A DNA stretch of 15,809 bases from Gammaproteobacteria bacterium UBA4475 (GCA_002389265.1 DGOD01000363.1:1-15809); one strand, 5' to 3'; counted from the stretch's first letter, positions 7,415 through 14,621 are shown. Translations and numbers: made by a program. Notes: generated by a model not told the origin, from the sequence alone.

Positions 7415-8188
7415 TTAGGCACCGGACCAGTTCGGCTGGCGTTTCTCAGAAAAAGCCTTAGGGCCTTCGACAAAATCTGCCGAGCCATACATGGTTTGAA
7501 TCTGCTCGTATTGACCTTTAATGGCTGCCTCCAGGCTTGCGGCGGCCATGCCCTGCATCGCTGCCTGCTTACTGCCTCGCACCGACAGCGGCGCGCATTC
7601 AAGAATCAGACCAGCCCAAGCCTTCGCCGCGTTGAGAGCTTCGCCTTGAGGAACGACATCGTTAACAAAACCCAGCACCTTACCTTCCGCTGCTGGCACC
7701 CGGCGGCCGGTAAGCAACATCCCCATCGCCTGCTTCATACCAATCTCTCTCGGCAACCGGTGAATACCTCCGGCCAGCGCTGCCAGACCCACGCGGGGCT
7801 CTGGCAAAGCGAATATCGCATTCTCCGCAGCAATAATCAGATCACAGGCAAGCGCAATCTCGAAACCGCCGCCCATGGCGATGCCGTTCACCGCCGCAAT
7901 GATTGGTTTCGAACAATCGAAACGGGAGGTCAAACCCGCAAACCCAGAAGCCGGCGAGAACATCTTACCGCCCGTCGCCTGATACTTCAGATCATTGCCC
8001 GCACTAAACGCACGATCACCAGCACCCGTGATAATGGCAACCCATTGTTCAGGGTCATTGGCAAAATCATCAAAAACTTCAGCTAACTCAGCGTTAGCCG
8101 GTGGATGGAGCGAATTCATCACCTCGGGTCGCTGAATGGTAACAATTGTCAGCCGACCTTCTTTCTCGACACTACAGAACTCTGGCAT
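7415..8188 (-). CDS. Enoyl-CoA hydratase/isomerase (crotonase superfamily)
   Basis: Predicted to hydrate or isomerise an enoyl-CoA thioester, as in fatty-acid or side-chain catabolism. The 257 residues show the crotonase oxyanion-hole segments SAGNDL (62-67) and NGIAMGGGFE (101-110). The two glutamates expected of an active hydratase, twenty residues apart, are both present: E110 in GGGFE and E130 in ALPEPRVG. The tail EGPKAFSEKRQPNWSG is typical of the group. The sequence resembles CaiD-like and short-chain enoyl-CoA hydratases, but no caiABC genes lie nearby, so no specific symbol is given. AAAGGAG sits six bases before the ATG at 8188. A 16-base palindrome lies just upstream. No other beta-oxidation gene is adjacent, so the natural substrate is open. 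Confidence 0.9.
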   Translation of the reverse strand: MPEFCSVEKEGRLTIVTIQRPEVMNSLHPPANAELAEVFDDFANDPEQWVAIITGAGDRAFSAGNDLKYQATGGKMFSPASGFAGLTSRFDCSKPIIAAVNGIAMGGGFEIALACDLIIAAENAIFALPEPRVGLAALAGGIHRLPREIGMKQAMGMLLTGRRVPAAEGKVLGFVNDVVPQGEALNAAKAWAGLILECAPLSVRGSKQAAMQGMAAASLEAAIKGQYEQIQTMYGSADFVEGPKAFSEKRQPNWSGA

Positions 8189-8202
8189 AAAAAACTCCTT
8201 TC

Positions 8203-8218
8203 ACCCAGTTAACCGGGT
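8203..8218. promoter_or_regulatory. Imperfect 16-bp palindrome in the hydratase leader
   Basis: ACCCAGTTAACCGGGT is a near-perfect palindrome centred on GTTAAC, with one mismatched pair. It sits immediately upstream of the Shine-Dalgarno sequence of the enoyl-CoA hydratase gene. This is a position where a repressor would block transcription, or where an mRNA hairpin could affect translation. No regulator gene lies in the window. Its role is inferred only. Confidence 0.35.
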
Positions 8219-8316
8219 CATGTAAGTTTCGGGACGCAACTGCCTCCCAGCATCAATTTCAATCGTATACTAACAGCATGCTAATAGTGAATAACAGAGG
8301 CCCTGCTGTGCCACTC

Positions 8317-9456
8317 TCAACTGACCTTAAGCGCTCGGCGAAACCGCGCCACTGTTTCTTCCAATAAGGATCGAGGACAACCAAAATTAAGCCGCATGTA
8401 ATCACCGTCACCAAACTGAGCGCCTGGCGACATCCCCAACCCGTGGGATTCGAAGAAGCCGGGCGGGTTATTCAAACCCAGAGCCGAAATGTCGAGCCAG
8501 GCGAGGTAGGTGGCCTCAACTTTATGCATCGTGACACCCGGCAACGCATTCAAAGCTGTATATAGATAGTCTCGATTGCCCTGCAGATACGCCATTAAAG
8601 ACTCATGCCAGTCTGCAGAATCTCGATAAGCCGCCAGCATGGCTTCATAGGCCAGCAAATTAACGTTGGGCAAAATGCCCTCTCCAGCCGCTTTAAATCG
8701 TGCCCGTAGTTCAGGATTCTGAATAATGGCAAAGCTCCCGCCGAGCCCTGCAATGTTGAAAGTCTTACTGGGCGCCATCAGTGTCACAGTGCGCATGGCC
8801 GCAGCCGGACTGATCGTCGCCAGTGGAATATGTTGACGCCCATCAAACACCAGGTCGCAATGCACTTCATCAGAACAGATCCATAAATTCTCCCGCTCAC
8901 AGATAGCCGCGATCTCGGTTAACTCAGCCCGATCAAGTAGCCGACCGATCGGATTGAACGGGTGGCACAGCATCAGCAGTCCAGCATTACCCGCGGCCTG
9001 TTCTGCCAGAGCCTCCAGGGGATAATGAAAACCGTCTGCGCGCTTGTCTACGGGCAAGCTGATCAATTGCCGCTGTTGCAGAGACGGCGCATCAAGAAAT
9101 GGGTAGTACACGGGTGTCGCGGTAATAGCCGCCTGGTGTTGTTCCAGCAAGCCTCGACAGGCCATATTCAGGCCAGACACCACCCCGGGCATGAAAAAAA
9201 TATCTTCCGCTTCAACCCGCCATTGATAAAGGCGTTGCAGGCGCTCAATAATGACATCAACCAGCGCCGGAGGCGGCAACGTATATCCAAACACGCCATG
9301 CTCGACCCGGCGTTGCAGCGCTTCTATCACTGCAACCGGCGACTGGAAATCCATGTCGGCAACCCACAGCGGCAGGATATCCTGCCCCGCATACTTTTCA
9401 AACTTAGTGCAGTGGCTGGCACTACGGTCGATCACTCGATCAAAATCAAATTTCAT
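8317..9456 (-). CDS. patB: MalY/PatB-type PLP-dependent C-S lyase (cystathionine beta-lyase)
   Basis: Aminotransferase-fold PLP enzyme of the MalY/PatB group. Characterised members cleave cystathionine or cysteine conjugates to homocysteine or thiol, pyruvate and ammonia. The 379 residues begin with MKFDFDRVIDR and the group-typical LPLWVADMDFQSP (28-40). They also carry ATPVYYPF (113-120), HPFNPIGR (165-172), SDEVHCDL with PLP-contacting D196, the lysine segment MAPSKTFNIAGLGGS with K231 as the PLP Schiff-base residue, and a C-terminal MRLNFGCPR that supplies the carboxylate-binding Arg. It is read divergently from msrA across a 78-base gap with a TATACT -10-like box on the minus strand (9483-9488). 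Together with the downstream trans-sulfuration gene it could complete homocysteine formation. The exact substrate is not proven. Confidence 0.9.
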   Translation of the reverse strand: MKFDFDRVIDRSASHCTKFEKYAGQDILPLWVADMDFQSPVAVIEALQRRVEHGVFGYTLPPPALVDVIIERLQRLYQWRVEAEDIFFMPGVVSGLNMACRGLLEQHQAAITATPVYYPFLDAPSLQQRQLISLPVDKRADGFHYPLEALAEQAAGNAGLLMLCHPFNPIGRLLDRAELTEIAAICERENLWICSDEVHCDLVFDGRQHIPLATISPAAAMRTVTLMAPSKTFNIAGLGGSFAIIQNPELRARFKAAGEGILPNVNLLAYEAMLAAYRDSADWHESLMAYLQGNRDYLYTALNALPGVTMHKVEATYLAWLDISALGLNNPPGFFESHGLGMSPGAQFGDGDYMRLNFGCPRSLLEETVARFRRALKVS

Positions 9457-9477
9457 AGCCTGAACCTACATCTGGAT

Positions 9478-9506
9478 TTGAGAGTATAACAACTGTAACT
9501 TACACT
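9478..9506 (+). promoter_or_regulatory. Predicted msrA promoter
   Basis: TTGAGA (9478-9483, 5 of 6 to the -35 consensus) and TACACT (9501-9506, 4 of 6 to the -10 consensus) are 17 bases apart, giving a leader of about 22 bases. A -10-like TATACT for the opposite gene patB occupies 9483-9488 on the minus strand, so the divergent promoters overlap. Confidence 0.45.
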
Positions 9507-9534
9507 GATTGAGATCTTACCTGGAGCAAATAAC

Positions 9535-10182
9535 ATGGGTTTACTGAATAAAAAATCTGTCCTGCCCACCGCTGACGAAGCCTTGCCCGGACGTACCGAC
9601 TCAATGCCGGTGCCAGCAGCGCATTTCGTCAACGGCGCACCATTGCAGCCACCCTTTGCTGCGCACTTGCAGCAGGCTGTGTTCGGTATGGGTTGCTTCT
9701 GGGGGGCTGAAAGACGCTTTTGGGAAGCAACCGGGGTTGTCTCCACGGCTGTAGGCTATAGCGGCGGGGTCACACCCAATCCCAGTTACGAGGAGGTCTG
9801 CTCTGGTCTGACAGGTCACAATGAGGTGGTTCTCGTGATCTTCGACCCAGCAATCATCAGCTATGATGCCCTGCTCGCCCTCTTCTGGGAAAGCCACAAC
9901 CCGACCCAAGGCATGCGCCAAGGCAACGATATGGGCACCCAATATCGATCAGGCATCTACACCTTCGATGCCAGCCAACTGGCTGCCGCCAAAGCGAGCG
10001 AAAAGATCTTCCAGGGAAGTCTGATGGCATCGGGTTACGGTGAAATTACCACAGAGATTCAACCTGCGGGGGACTTCTATTACGCCGAGCACTACCATCA
10101 GCAGTATCTCGCCAAGGTGCCTAATGGTTACTGCGGCTTGGGCGGCACGGGCGTTTGCTATAGTGGCAAGCAGACCGCCTGA
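9535..10182 (+). CDS. msrA: Peptide-methionine (S)-S-oxide reductase MsrA
   Basis: Reduces methionine-S-sulfoxide in oxidised proteins and free methionine, with electrons from thioredoxin. The 215-residue protein has the E. coli-type N-terminal extension ([25 protein letters not shown]), the catalytic [10 protein letters not shown] motif with C54, [45 protein letters not shown] and [11 protein letters not shown]. The C-terminal [10 protein letters not shown] contains the resolving cysteines C200 and C208, so the full three-cysteine cycle is present. GGAG lies eight bases before the ATG. It diverges from patB and converges on purC. No msrB is fused or adjacent. Confidence 0.97.
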   Translation: MGLLNKKSVLPTADEALPGRTDSMPVPAAHFVNGAPLQPPFAAHLQQAVFGMGCFWGAERRFWEATGVVSTAVGYSGGVTPNPSYEEVCSGLTGHNEVVLVIFDPAIISYDALLALFWESHNPTQGMRQGNDMGTQYRSGIYTFDASQLAAAKASEKIFQGSLMASGYGEITTEIQPAGDFYYAEHYHQQYLAKVPNGYCGLGGTGVCYSGKQTA

Positions 10183-10214
10183 CAGCCCGCTTGCTGGTTA
10201 ACTGCCATTTGCTC

Positions 10215-10247
10215 GATTGCCCGGCCTGACAAACAGGCGGGGCAATC
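10215..10247. terminator. Strong hairpin between convergent msrA and purC, probable shared terminator
   Basis: GATTGCCC (10215-10222) pairs with GGGCAATC (10240-10247). After one G/G mismatch, GCCTG (10224-10228) pairs with CAGGC (10234-10238) around the loop ACAAA. A hairpin of 13 base pairs in the 72-base gap between two converging stop codons suggests a two-way terminator. No T-run follows on either side, so it may act as a 3'-end stabiliser or need Rho. Confidence 0.55.
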
Positions 10248-10254
10248 TCAAGCC

Positions 10255-11163
10255 TTAGGCGGTTAGGCGGTCATAGGCTTCCTGGTAACGTGCCAAGGTA
10301 TTTTCAATAACCTCATCAGGCAGTGCCGGCGCTGGGTATTCTTTATCCCACTCGCCTCGGTCTACTAACTCCTGGGTATAATTACGCACATATTGCTTAT
10401 CGAAACTATTTTGCTCGCGCCCTGCCTGCCATTCATCGGCTGGCCAGAAACGTGAACTGTCTGGAGTCAGCACCTCATCGATTAATACCGGCTCATTGCT
10501 ATCACCTTCCAGCCCAAATTCAAACTTGGTGTCCGCGATAATAATTCCTCGCTCGGCGGCATAATCACGAGCAGTGGTATAGATCAACAACGACTCATCG
10601 CGCACCTTCTCCATCAAACCCGTGCCGACCAAATCGCAGGCTTCTTCAAAGCTGATGTTTTCGTCATGCCCAGCATCAGCCTTAGTCGAAGGCGTAAAGA
10701 TAGGCTGATCAATTTTCGAGCTATTTTGCATCCCGGCAGGCAGTGCTATACCGCAAACCTTGCCCGACTTTTGATAGTCTTTCCAGCCACTGCCGGTCAG
10801 ATAGCCCCGAACAATCGATTCGATGGGGATCACTTTCGATTTTCGGCAAATCATAATCCGACCTTGAAGCATGGCTTTGTCCGCCGCACTGATGCCCGGT
10901 ATATCGTTGGCATCGGTGGAAACCAAGTGGTGATTGAATTTACCCTGAAAATAGTTGAACCAGAAAGTCGATATCTTCGTCAGCATAACGCCTTTGTCGG
11001 GTATGCCATTCGCCAACACAACATCAAATACGCTGATACGATCTGTGGCTATGATCAAAATGCCTTCACCACCATCAGGCAAGACTAAATCATACAAATC
11101 CCTGACTTTACCCTGACGCTTATTTGCCAATGGCAGATTTGTGGATACAACCGCGTTCGACAT
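10255..11163 (-). CDS. purC: Phosphoribosylaminoimidazole-succinocarboxamide synthase (SAICAR synthetase), long form
   Basis: Joins CAIR and aspartate with ATP hydrolysis to form SAICAR in de novo purine synthesis. I take the ATG at 11163, which has AAGGTG six bases upstream, giving 302 residues; the GTG three codons earlier has no such site. Motifs are GKVRDLYDL (18-26), IIATDRISVFD (37-47), PIESIVRGYLTGSGWKDY (113-130), ADTKFEFG (210-217) and LIDEVLTPDSSRFWP (227-241). At about 300 residues it belongs to the long, yeast-Ade1-like type, not the roughly 237-residue E. coli PurC type. It is in the same direction as the upstream trans-sulfuration gene, 109 bases away. No purine operon partner is adjacent. 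Confidence 0.96.
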   Translation of the reverse strand: MSNAVVSTNLPLANKRQGKVRDLYDLVLPDGGEGILIIATDRISVFDVVLANGIPDKGVMLTKISTFWFNYFQGKFNHHLVSTDANDIPGISAADKAMLQGRIMICRKSKVIPIESIVRGYLTGSGWKDYQKSGKVCGIALPAGMQNSSKIDQPIFTPSTKADAGHDENISFEEACDLVGTGLMEKVRDESLLIYTTARDYAAERGIIIADTKFEFGLEGDSNEPVLIDEVLTPDSSRFWPADEWQAGREQNSFDKQYVRNYTQELVDRGEWDKEYPAPALPDEVIENTLARYQEAYDRLTA

Positions 11164-11272
11164 GCTTTTCACCTTAAAGTTAGTGTTGGATCAACCGACC
11201 CTATCAATTTTGATTTGCGAGAGTTTAACACTCGAGACAATCTCAGCGAAAAATAATTTAAAGTAAAGACGT

Positions 11273-12520
11273 TTAAGCGAGCGCCTGCTCAAAGTCGTTT
11301 AATAAATCTTCAGGTTCTTCGATACCGATGGAAAATCTCACTAACGAATCGGCAATACCCATCGAGGCACGCCGCTCAGGCCCCATCTCGTGAAATATGG
11401 AATGCGCCACTGGAATAGCCAGAGACCGGGTATCACCGAGATTGCTCGCACAGATCACAAGATCCAGCTTGTTAATAAAATCAAAACAGTCCACCCCGTC
11501 TACCAACTCAACGCTGAATATCGCGCCTGGATGACGAAATAGCGCCGCCGCACGATCCGATTGCGGATGGTCAGTCAGCCCAGGATAATAGACCTGCTTC
11601 ACGCGTGGATGCTGAGACAGGTATTCTGTGAGAGTCATTGACGTGGTACAGGCGCGCTCCATTCTCAGCGCCAGCGTTTCAGAACCTACGGACAAGTGAT
11701 GCGCCGCCTCAGGCCCAAGTGTCGCACCAAAATCGCGCAAACCCTTTTTCTTGATCTGCGTGATCCCCCAGTGACTGGCAGGACCGGCCTTGTAGGTGTC
11801 ATAGATATTATCAAAATTTGACCAATCAAAATTGCCCGTATCCGTTACTGCACCGCCCAGCGCATTACCGTGGCCACCAATGTACTTGGTCAGAGAGTTC
11901 ACCACCAAACTAGCTTTCACCGATCGTGGTTGAAACAGATACGGCGTGGTCATCGTATTATCCACACAAAAAATCAATTGGTGTTGCTCACATAAATCAC
12001 CAATCCCAACGAGATCGGCTACTTGGGTTCTGGGGTTGGCAATGGTTTCGACAAATACCAGGCGAGTATTGGGCTGGATGGCTGCCGCGACCAAAGCCGC
12101 ATCGGTAGCATCCACAAAACTGACTTCAATACCCTGCGCCGCAAATGTATTCAACAAGCTGTTCGTGTTGCCAAACAAAAATGCACTGGAGATGATATGG
12201 TCGCCACGGCGCAGCAGCGAAAACAGGGTAGTGCCGATAGCCGCCATCCCCGTCGCAAAGGCCGCTGTCGCAATCCCATGTTCCATGATAGTGATTTTGT
12301 CCTGAAGGGCTGTGACGGTGGGGTTCACCTGCCGTCCGTAGGTGTAACCTGCCTGCTTGCCCTGAAAAACTGCGGCTAAATCTCGAGCATCATCATAGGC
12401 ATAGGTGACCGCCGTGTGGACTGGCTTGTGAATGGAACCGTGCTCAATCTTGCCACGCCGATCGGCATGGACAACCCGGGATGTGAACCCAGACTCACCC
12501 GTCGTGTCTGAATCAGTCAT
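11273..12520 (-). CDS. Cystathionine gamma-synthase / O-acylhomoserine sulfhydrylase family PLP enzyme
   Basis: Predicted to make homocysteine or cystathionine from an acylated homoserine, in methionine synthesis. The 415 residues carry the Cys/Met-metabolism PLP-enzyme signatures: YGRQVNPT (61-68, Tyr and Arg that hold the neighbouring subunit's PLP phosphate), FATGMAAI (89-96), VDNTMTTPYL with D188, and the Schiff-base lysine K212 in NSLTKYIGGHGNALGG. The C-terminal half has NLGDTRSLAIPVAHSIFHEM and RFSIGIEEPEDLLNDFEQAL. Whether it uses cysteine (MetB-like) or sulfide (MetY/MetZ-like) cannot be settled, so no symbol is given. GGAGAGG lies eight bases before the ATG. Its leader contains a SAM-II riboswitch with a terminator, which strongly supports a role in methionine synthesis and expression only when SAM is scarce. 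Confidence 0.9.
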   Translation of the reverse strand: MTDSDTTGESGFTSRVVHADRRGKIEHGSIHKPVHTAVTYAYDDARDLAAVFQGKQAGYTYGRQVNPTVTALQDKITIMEHGIATAAFATGMAAIGTTLFSLLRRGDHIISSAFLFGNTNSLLNTFAAQGIEVSFVDATDAALVAAAIQPNTRLVFVETIANPRTQVADLVGIGDLCEQHQLIFCVDNTMTTPYLFQPRSVKASLVVNSLTKYIGGHGNALGGAVTDTGNFDWSNFDNIYDTYKAGPASHWGITQIKKKGLRDFGATLGPEAAHHLSVGSETLALRMERACTTSMTLTEYLSQHPRVKQVYYPGLTDHPQSDRAAALFRHPGAIFSVELVDGVDCFDFINKLDLVICASNLGDTRSLAIPVAHSIFHEMGPERRASMGIADSLVRFSIGIEEPEDLLNDFEQALA

Positions 12521-12579
12521 TGCCTTTTCCTCTCCATCAAACGATTACCGAACGGCCAGCAGCGCGTCAATATGCAGGC

Positions 12580-12619
12580 AAAAAAAAACCTGCCTCGATG
12601 GGCCGCCATTACCAGGCAG
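12580..12619 (-). terminator. Rho-independent terminator of the SAM riboswitch (attenuator)
   Basis: On the minus strand CTGCCT (12614-12619) pairs with AGGCAG (12590-12595). Inside it ATGG pairs with CCAT around a CGGC loop. A G and then nine T's (12580-12588) follow directly, the standard form of an intrinsic terminator. Its 5' arm shares four bases (12616-12619) with the 3' arm of the antiterminator hairpin, so the two cannot form together. It stands about 60 bases before the start codon at 12520. Confidence 0.85.
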
Positions 12620-12652
12620 CTAAAGCAGGTTTACGCTTCCCGCTTTAGCTGC
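12616..12652 (-). promoter_or_regulatory. Antiterminator hairpin overlapping the riboswitch 3' half
   Basis: The minus-strand arms at 12639-12652 and 12616-12629 are complementary over 14 positions with one G-U pair and enclose a nine-base loop (12630-12638). The 5' arm is exactly the conserved 3' part of the SAM-II aptamer (GCAGCTAAAGC). The 3' arm takes four bases of the terminator stem. Aptamer folding and antiterminator folding therefore exclude each other. Confidence 0.8.
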
Positions 12653-12691
12653 ATTTATACCGCGCCCGCAAGCTGATTCTCAAATCGGCGC
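12639..12691 (-). ncRNA. SAM-II (SAM-alpha) riboswitch aptamer
   Basis: Binds S-adenosylmethionine in the leader mRNA of the trans-sulfuration gene. Read leftward, P1 is GCGCC (12687-12691) with GGCGC (12662-12666). The loop starts with GATTT, as in the class, and the 3' side reads ATAAATGCAGCTAAA (12644-12658). This differs at one base from the ATAAATGTAGCTAAA of the well-studied metX SAM-II RNA, as I remember that sequence. The pseudoknot pairs TTGC (12668-12671) with GCAG (12649-12652). Compared with the metX RNA, a G-U pair becomes G-C here, a compensating change. The length of 53 bases fits. The identification comes from recognised consensus and pairing, not from a covariance-model search. 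Confidence 0.88.
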
Positions 12692-12693
12692 TG

Positions 12694-12717
12694 GCCTTCT
12701 GTCACTACTCCGAAGGC
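12694..12717 (-). repeat. Small 5' hairpin ahead of the aptamer
   Basis: On the minus strand GCCTTC (12712-12717) and GAAGGC (12694-12699) form a 6-bp hairpin with a 12-base loop. It lies between the predicted transcription start and the aptamer, two bases from P1. It may stack on P1 or protect the transcript's 5' end; no role is proven. Confidence 0.5.
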
Positions 12718-12724
12718 TCGCCGC

Positions 12725-12753
12725 AGTTTATTGTCCTACCATGAATAAATCAA
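12725..12753 (-). promoter_or_regulatory. Predicted promoter of the riboswitch-controlled gene
   Basis: Read leftward, TTGATT (12748-12753) and TAAACT (12725-12730) are 17 bases apart, each 4 of 6 to the sigma70 consensus. Transcription would begin near 12718, so the 5' hairpin, the aptamer and the terminator all lie within the roughly 200-base leader, as a riboswitch requires. Confidence 0.45.
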
Positions 12754-12882
12754 CAGGATCGGCGAACCCCATCGAGACGCGCCAAACCGCCCTCGCGCCT
12801 AATAACAGCTTGTCACCGATTTTTTTGCTAGAATTCCTTTCGCAGTTCGACCTATGTCTTCTCAGAACGAGCCCTGAATATT
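12754..12882 (+). other. apeB upstream region
   Basis: This stretch lies between the divergent promoter of the trans-sulfuration gene and apeB. A -10-like TAGAAT is at 12829-12834 without a well-spaced -35 box (TTGTCA at 12810-12815 is only 13 bases away). A seven-codon frame at 12854-12877 (MSSQNEP) ends five bases before the apeB ATG; it has no Shine-Dalgarno sequence and is probably chance. I see no clear promoter. Confidence 0.3.
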
Positions 12883-14187
12883 ATGACCAAAGATTCCTTT
12901 AACACCGCCCTCATGGGCTATCTCGATCAGTCTCCAACCCCGTTTCATGCGGTGAGCAGCATGCTTAACATACTCCAAAGCCAAGGTTTCGACCTACTTA
13001 ACGAGCGGGATGACTGGCCATTAACACCGGGCAAGTATGTCGTGACTCGCAATGAATCATCGCTGATTGCGTTCGTCCTCGGCTCCAAAGATCCCGTCAG
13101 CAGTGGCTTACGCATCGTTGGCGCGCATACCGACAGCCCCTGCCTGAAGGTTAAACCCAAGCCAGAGAACTACCTGAATGGTTATCTGAACATCGGCGTT
13201 GAAGTCTATGGTGGAGTGCTGCTCAATCCCTGGTTTGACCGTGATTTGTCACTGGCTGGGCGAGTGACCTATCAAGCCACTAATGACAAACTAGCCAACG
13301 TCAACATCAATTTCAAACGGCCGATCGGCACCATACCCAGCCTCGCTATTCATCTTGATCGGGAAGCCAACAGCGAACGTAAAATTAACTCGCAAACGGA
13401 CATTCCACCATTGCTTATGCAGGCCGGTGAACAGCAAACACTCAATGACTTGCTGGTCAAACAGATCAAAACCGAACATAAAGGCACCAAGGTGCAAAGG
13501 GTACTCAGCCATGAACTGTGTTTCTTCGATACTCAAGGCGCGGCCCAAACTGGCTTCAATAAGGAGTTTATCGCTAGCGCTCGGCTCGACAACTTATTGA
13601 GCTGCTTTACCGCCATCCAGAGTTTGCTTGAAGCTGACCAAGCCCTCACCAGTCTTGTGGTATGCAGTGATCATGAGGAGGTCGGTAGTGTTTCTGCAGA
13701 GGGCGCTCAAGGCACGTTCCTAAAAGATGTTCTGACGCGAATAATTCCCGATACCATTGATCGCCAACGAGCAATCAACCGATCGCTGTTGATCTCGGCC
13801 GACAACGCCCACGGCGTGCATCCTAACTACGCGAACAAACATGATGGCAACCATGGTCCTATTCTGAACCAAGGGCCGGTCATCAAGGTCAATGCCAACC
13901 AGCGATATGCGACCAATAGTGTTACTGCAGCCTACTTCACCGCTCTGTGCGACCGGTTAAAGGTACCCCACCAGACCTTTGTCACGCGCACAGATATGGC
14001 CTGTGGTAGCACCATCGGCCCCGTGACAGCTAAAGAACTCGGCATCAAGACCCTGGATGTTGGCGTCCCCACCTTCGCCATGCACTCTATACGGGAACTG
14101 GCCGGTAGCGACGATGCCCACCATTTGTATCAGGTGCTGACGAGCTTCTTCAAGGATGCTGGCGACTTAGGTATCACCTCGGCCTGA
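12883..14187 (+). CDS. apeB: M18 family aminopeptidase
   Basis: Cytosolic metallo-aminopeptidase that removes N-terminal, often acidic, residues from peptides. The 434 residues match the family length. The metal-site segments are all present: GAHTDSPCLKVKP with H82 and D84, SARLDN with D236, CSDHEEVGS with E265 and E266, SADNAHGVHPNY (306-316), TDMACGSTIGP with D371, and MHSIRE with H401. GVLLNPWFDRDLSLAGRV (111-128) is also typical. The start ATG at 12883 agrees with family N-termini (MTKDSFNTALMGYLDQSPTPFHAV); the Shine-Dalgarno sequence is weak. It is transcribed away from the riboswitch-controlled gene and has no functional partner in the window. Confidence 0.95.
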   Translation: MTKDSFNTALMGYLDQSPTPFHAVSSMLNILQSQGFDLLNERDDWPLTPGKYVVTRNESSLIAFVLGSKDPVSSGLRIVGAHTDSPCLKVKPKPENYLNGYLNIGVEVYGGVLLNPWFDRDLSLAGRVTYQATNDKLANVNINFKRPIGTIPSLAIHLDREANSERKINSQTDIPPLLMQAGEQQTLNDLLVKQIKTEHKGTKVQRVLSHELCFFDTQGAAQTGFNKEFIASARLDNLLSCFTAIQSLLEADQALTSLVVCSDHEEVGSVSAEGAQGTFLKDVLTRIIPDTIDRQRAINRSLLISADNAHGVHPNYANKHDGNHGPILNQGPVIKVNANQRYATNSVTAAYFTALCDRLKVPHQTFVTRTDMACGSTIGPVTAKELGIKTLDVGVPTFAMHSIRELAGSDDAHHLYQVLTSFFKDAGDLGITSA

Positions 14188-14621
14188 CGCGTCACCCCAG
14201 CGTAGAGGCCATTTCTCTCAAAAAACTGAGCTTGATGCTGAGCTCGGTATTTGGCGTATTGCTGATCGAGCATTTCTAGACCTGTATTTTTGGGACCTGT
14301 GTTGCCGACAGCAAAAAATATGAATCGCTGACCAAGACCTATGGCCCATCCCGCAGCACGCCTTCAATACCGCCTTGATTGTGTCTTTTTGGCACTTGGC
14401 CTCGTCTCGCTAATGAGCATGATGACCTGACGTCGATCCTACCATCGCCGCAGCTATCCAATCGTTGTCATGTGCCTGGTCTTCGGCACTTCCGGTATTG
14501 CTGCTGAGATCTACCTTGCTCTTAATCAACGGCAACTGCATCACGACACCCAAGAAAATATTCCATTGTTTCGCTGACTTGAACCGTCTGGTATAACTAA
14601 CCGATCCTGCGGAGACTCCAG
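14188..14621 (+). other. Gene-free stretch with coding-like fragments, possible decayed gene
   Basis: No intact gene is visible in these 434 bases. Two rightward fragments look coding but are cut by stops. The first (14211-14279) reads LKKLSLMLSSVFGVLLIEHF then a stop, like the N-terminal membrane segment of an exported or anchored protein. The second (14431-14577) reads IVVMCLVFGTSGIAAEIYLA and ends in QENIPLFR before a stop. The frames differ and no full family match can be named, so this may be a remnant or chance. A leftward 79-codon frame crossing the next start is not believable. Confidence 0.25.
14589..14597 (+). promoter_or_regulatory. Extended -10 promoter of the dioxygenase gene
   Basis: TGGTATAAC fits the extended -10 form TGnTATAAT with one mismatch. 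No good -35 box lies 17 bases upstream, as expected for this promoter type. Transcription would start near 14604, leaving an 18-base leader that contains the GGAG ribosome site at 14611-14614. Confidence 0.5.

Noticed and set aside
7286..8086. Rightward 266-codon frame antisense to the hydratase gene.
   Set aside because: It has no recognisable motifs, has extreme Arg/His content, and runs against an intact crotonase with both catalytic glutamates.
7415..8188. Possible loss of a catalytic glutamate in the enoyl-CoA hydratase (G156 in AMGMLLTG).
   Set aside because: Realigning by spacing places the two catalytic glutamates at E110 (GGGFE) and E130 (LPEP), twenty apart as in rat hydratase E144 and E164. 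Both are present; G156 is not a catalytic position.
12639..12691. SAH riboswitch or SAM-I riboswitch as alternatives for the leader element.
   Set aside because: The GAGGAGCG core of the SAH class and the four-way junction of SAM-I are absent; the short pseudoknot with ATAAATG and GCTAAA fits SAM-II.
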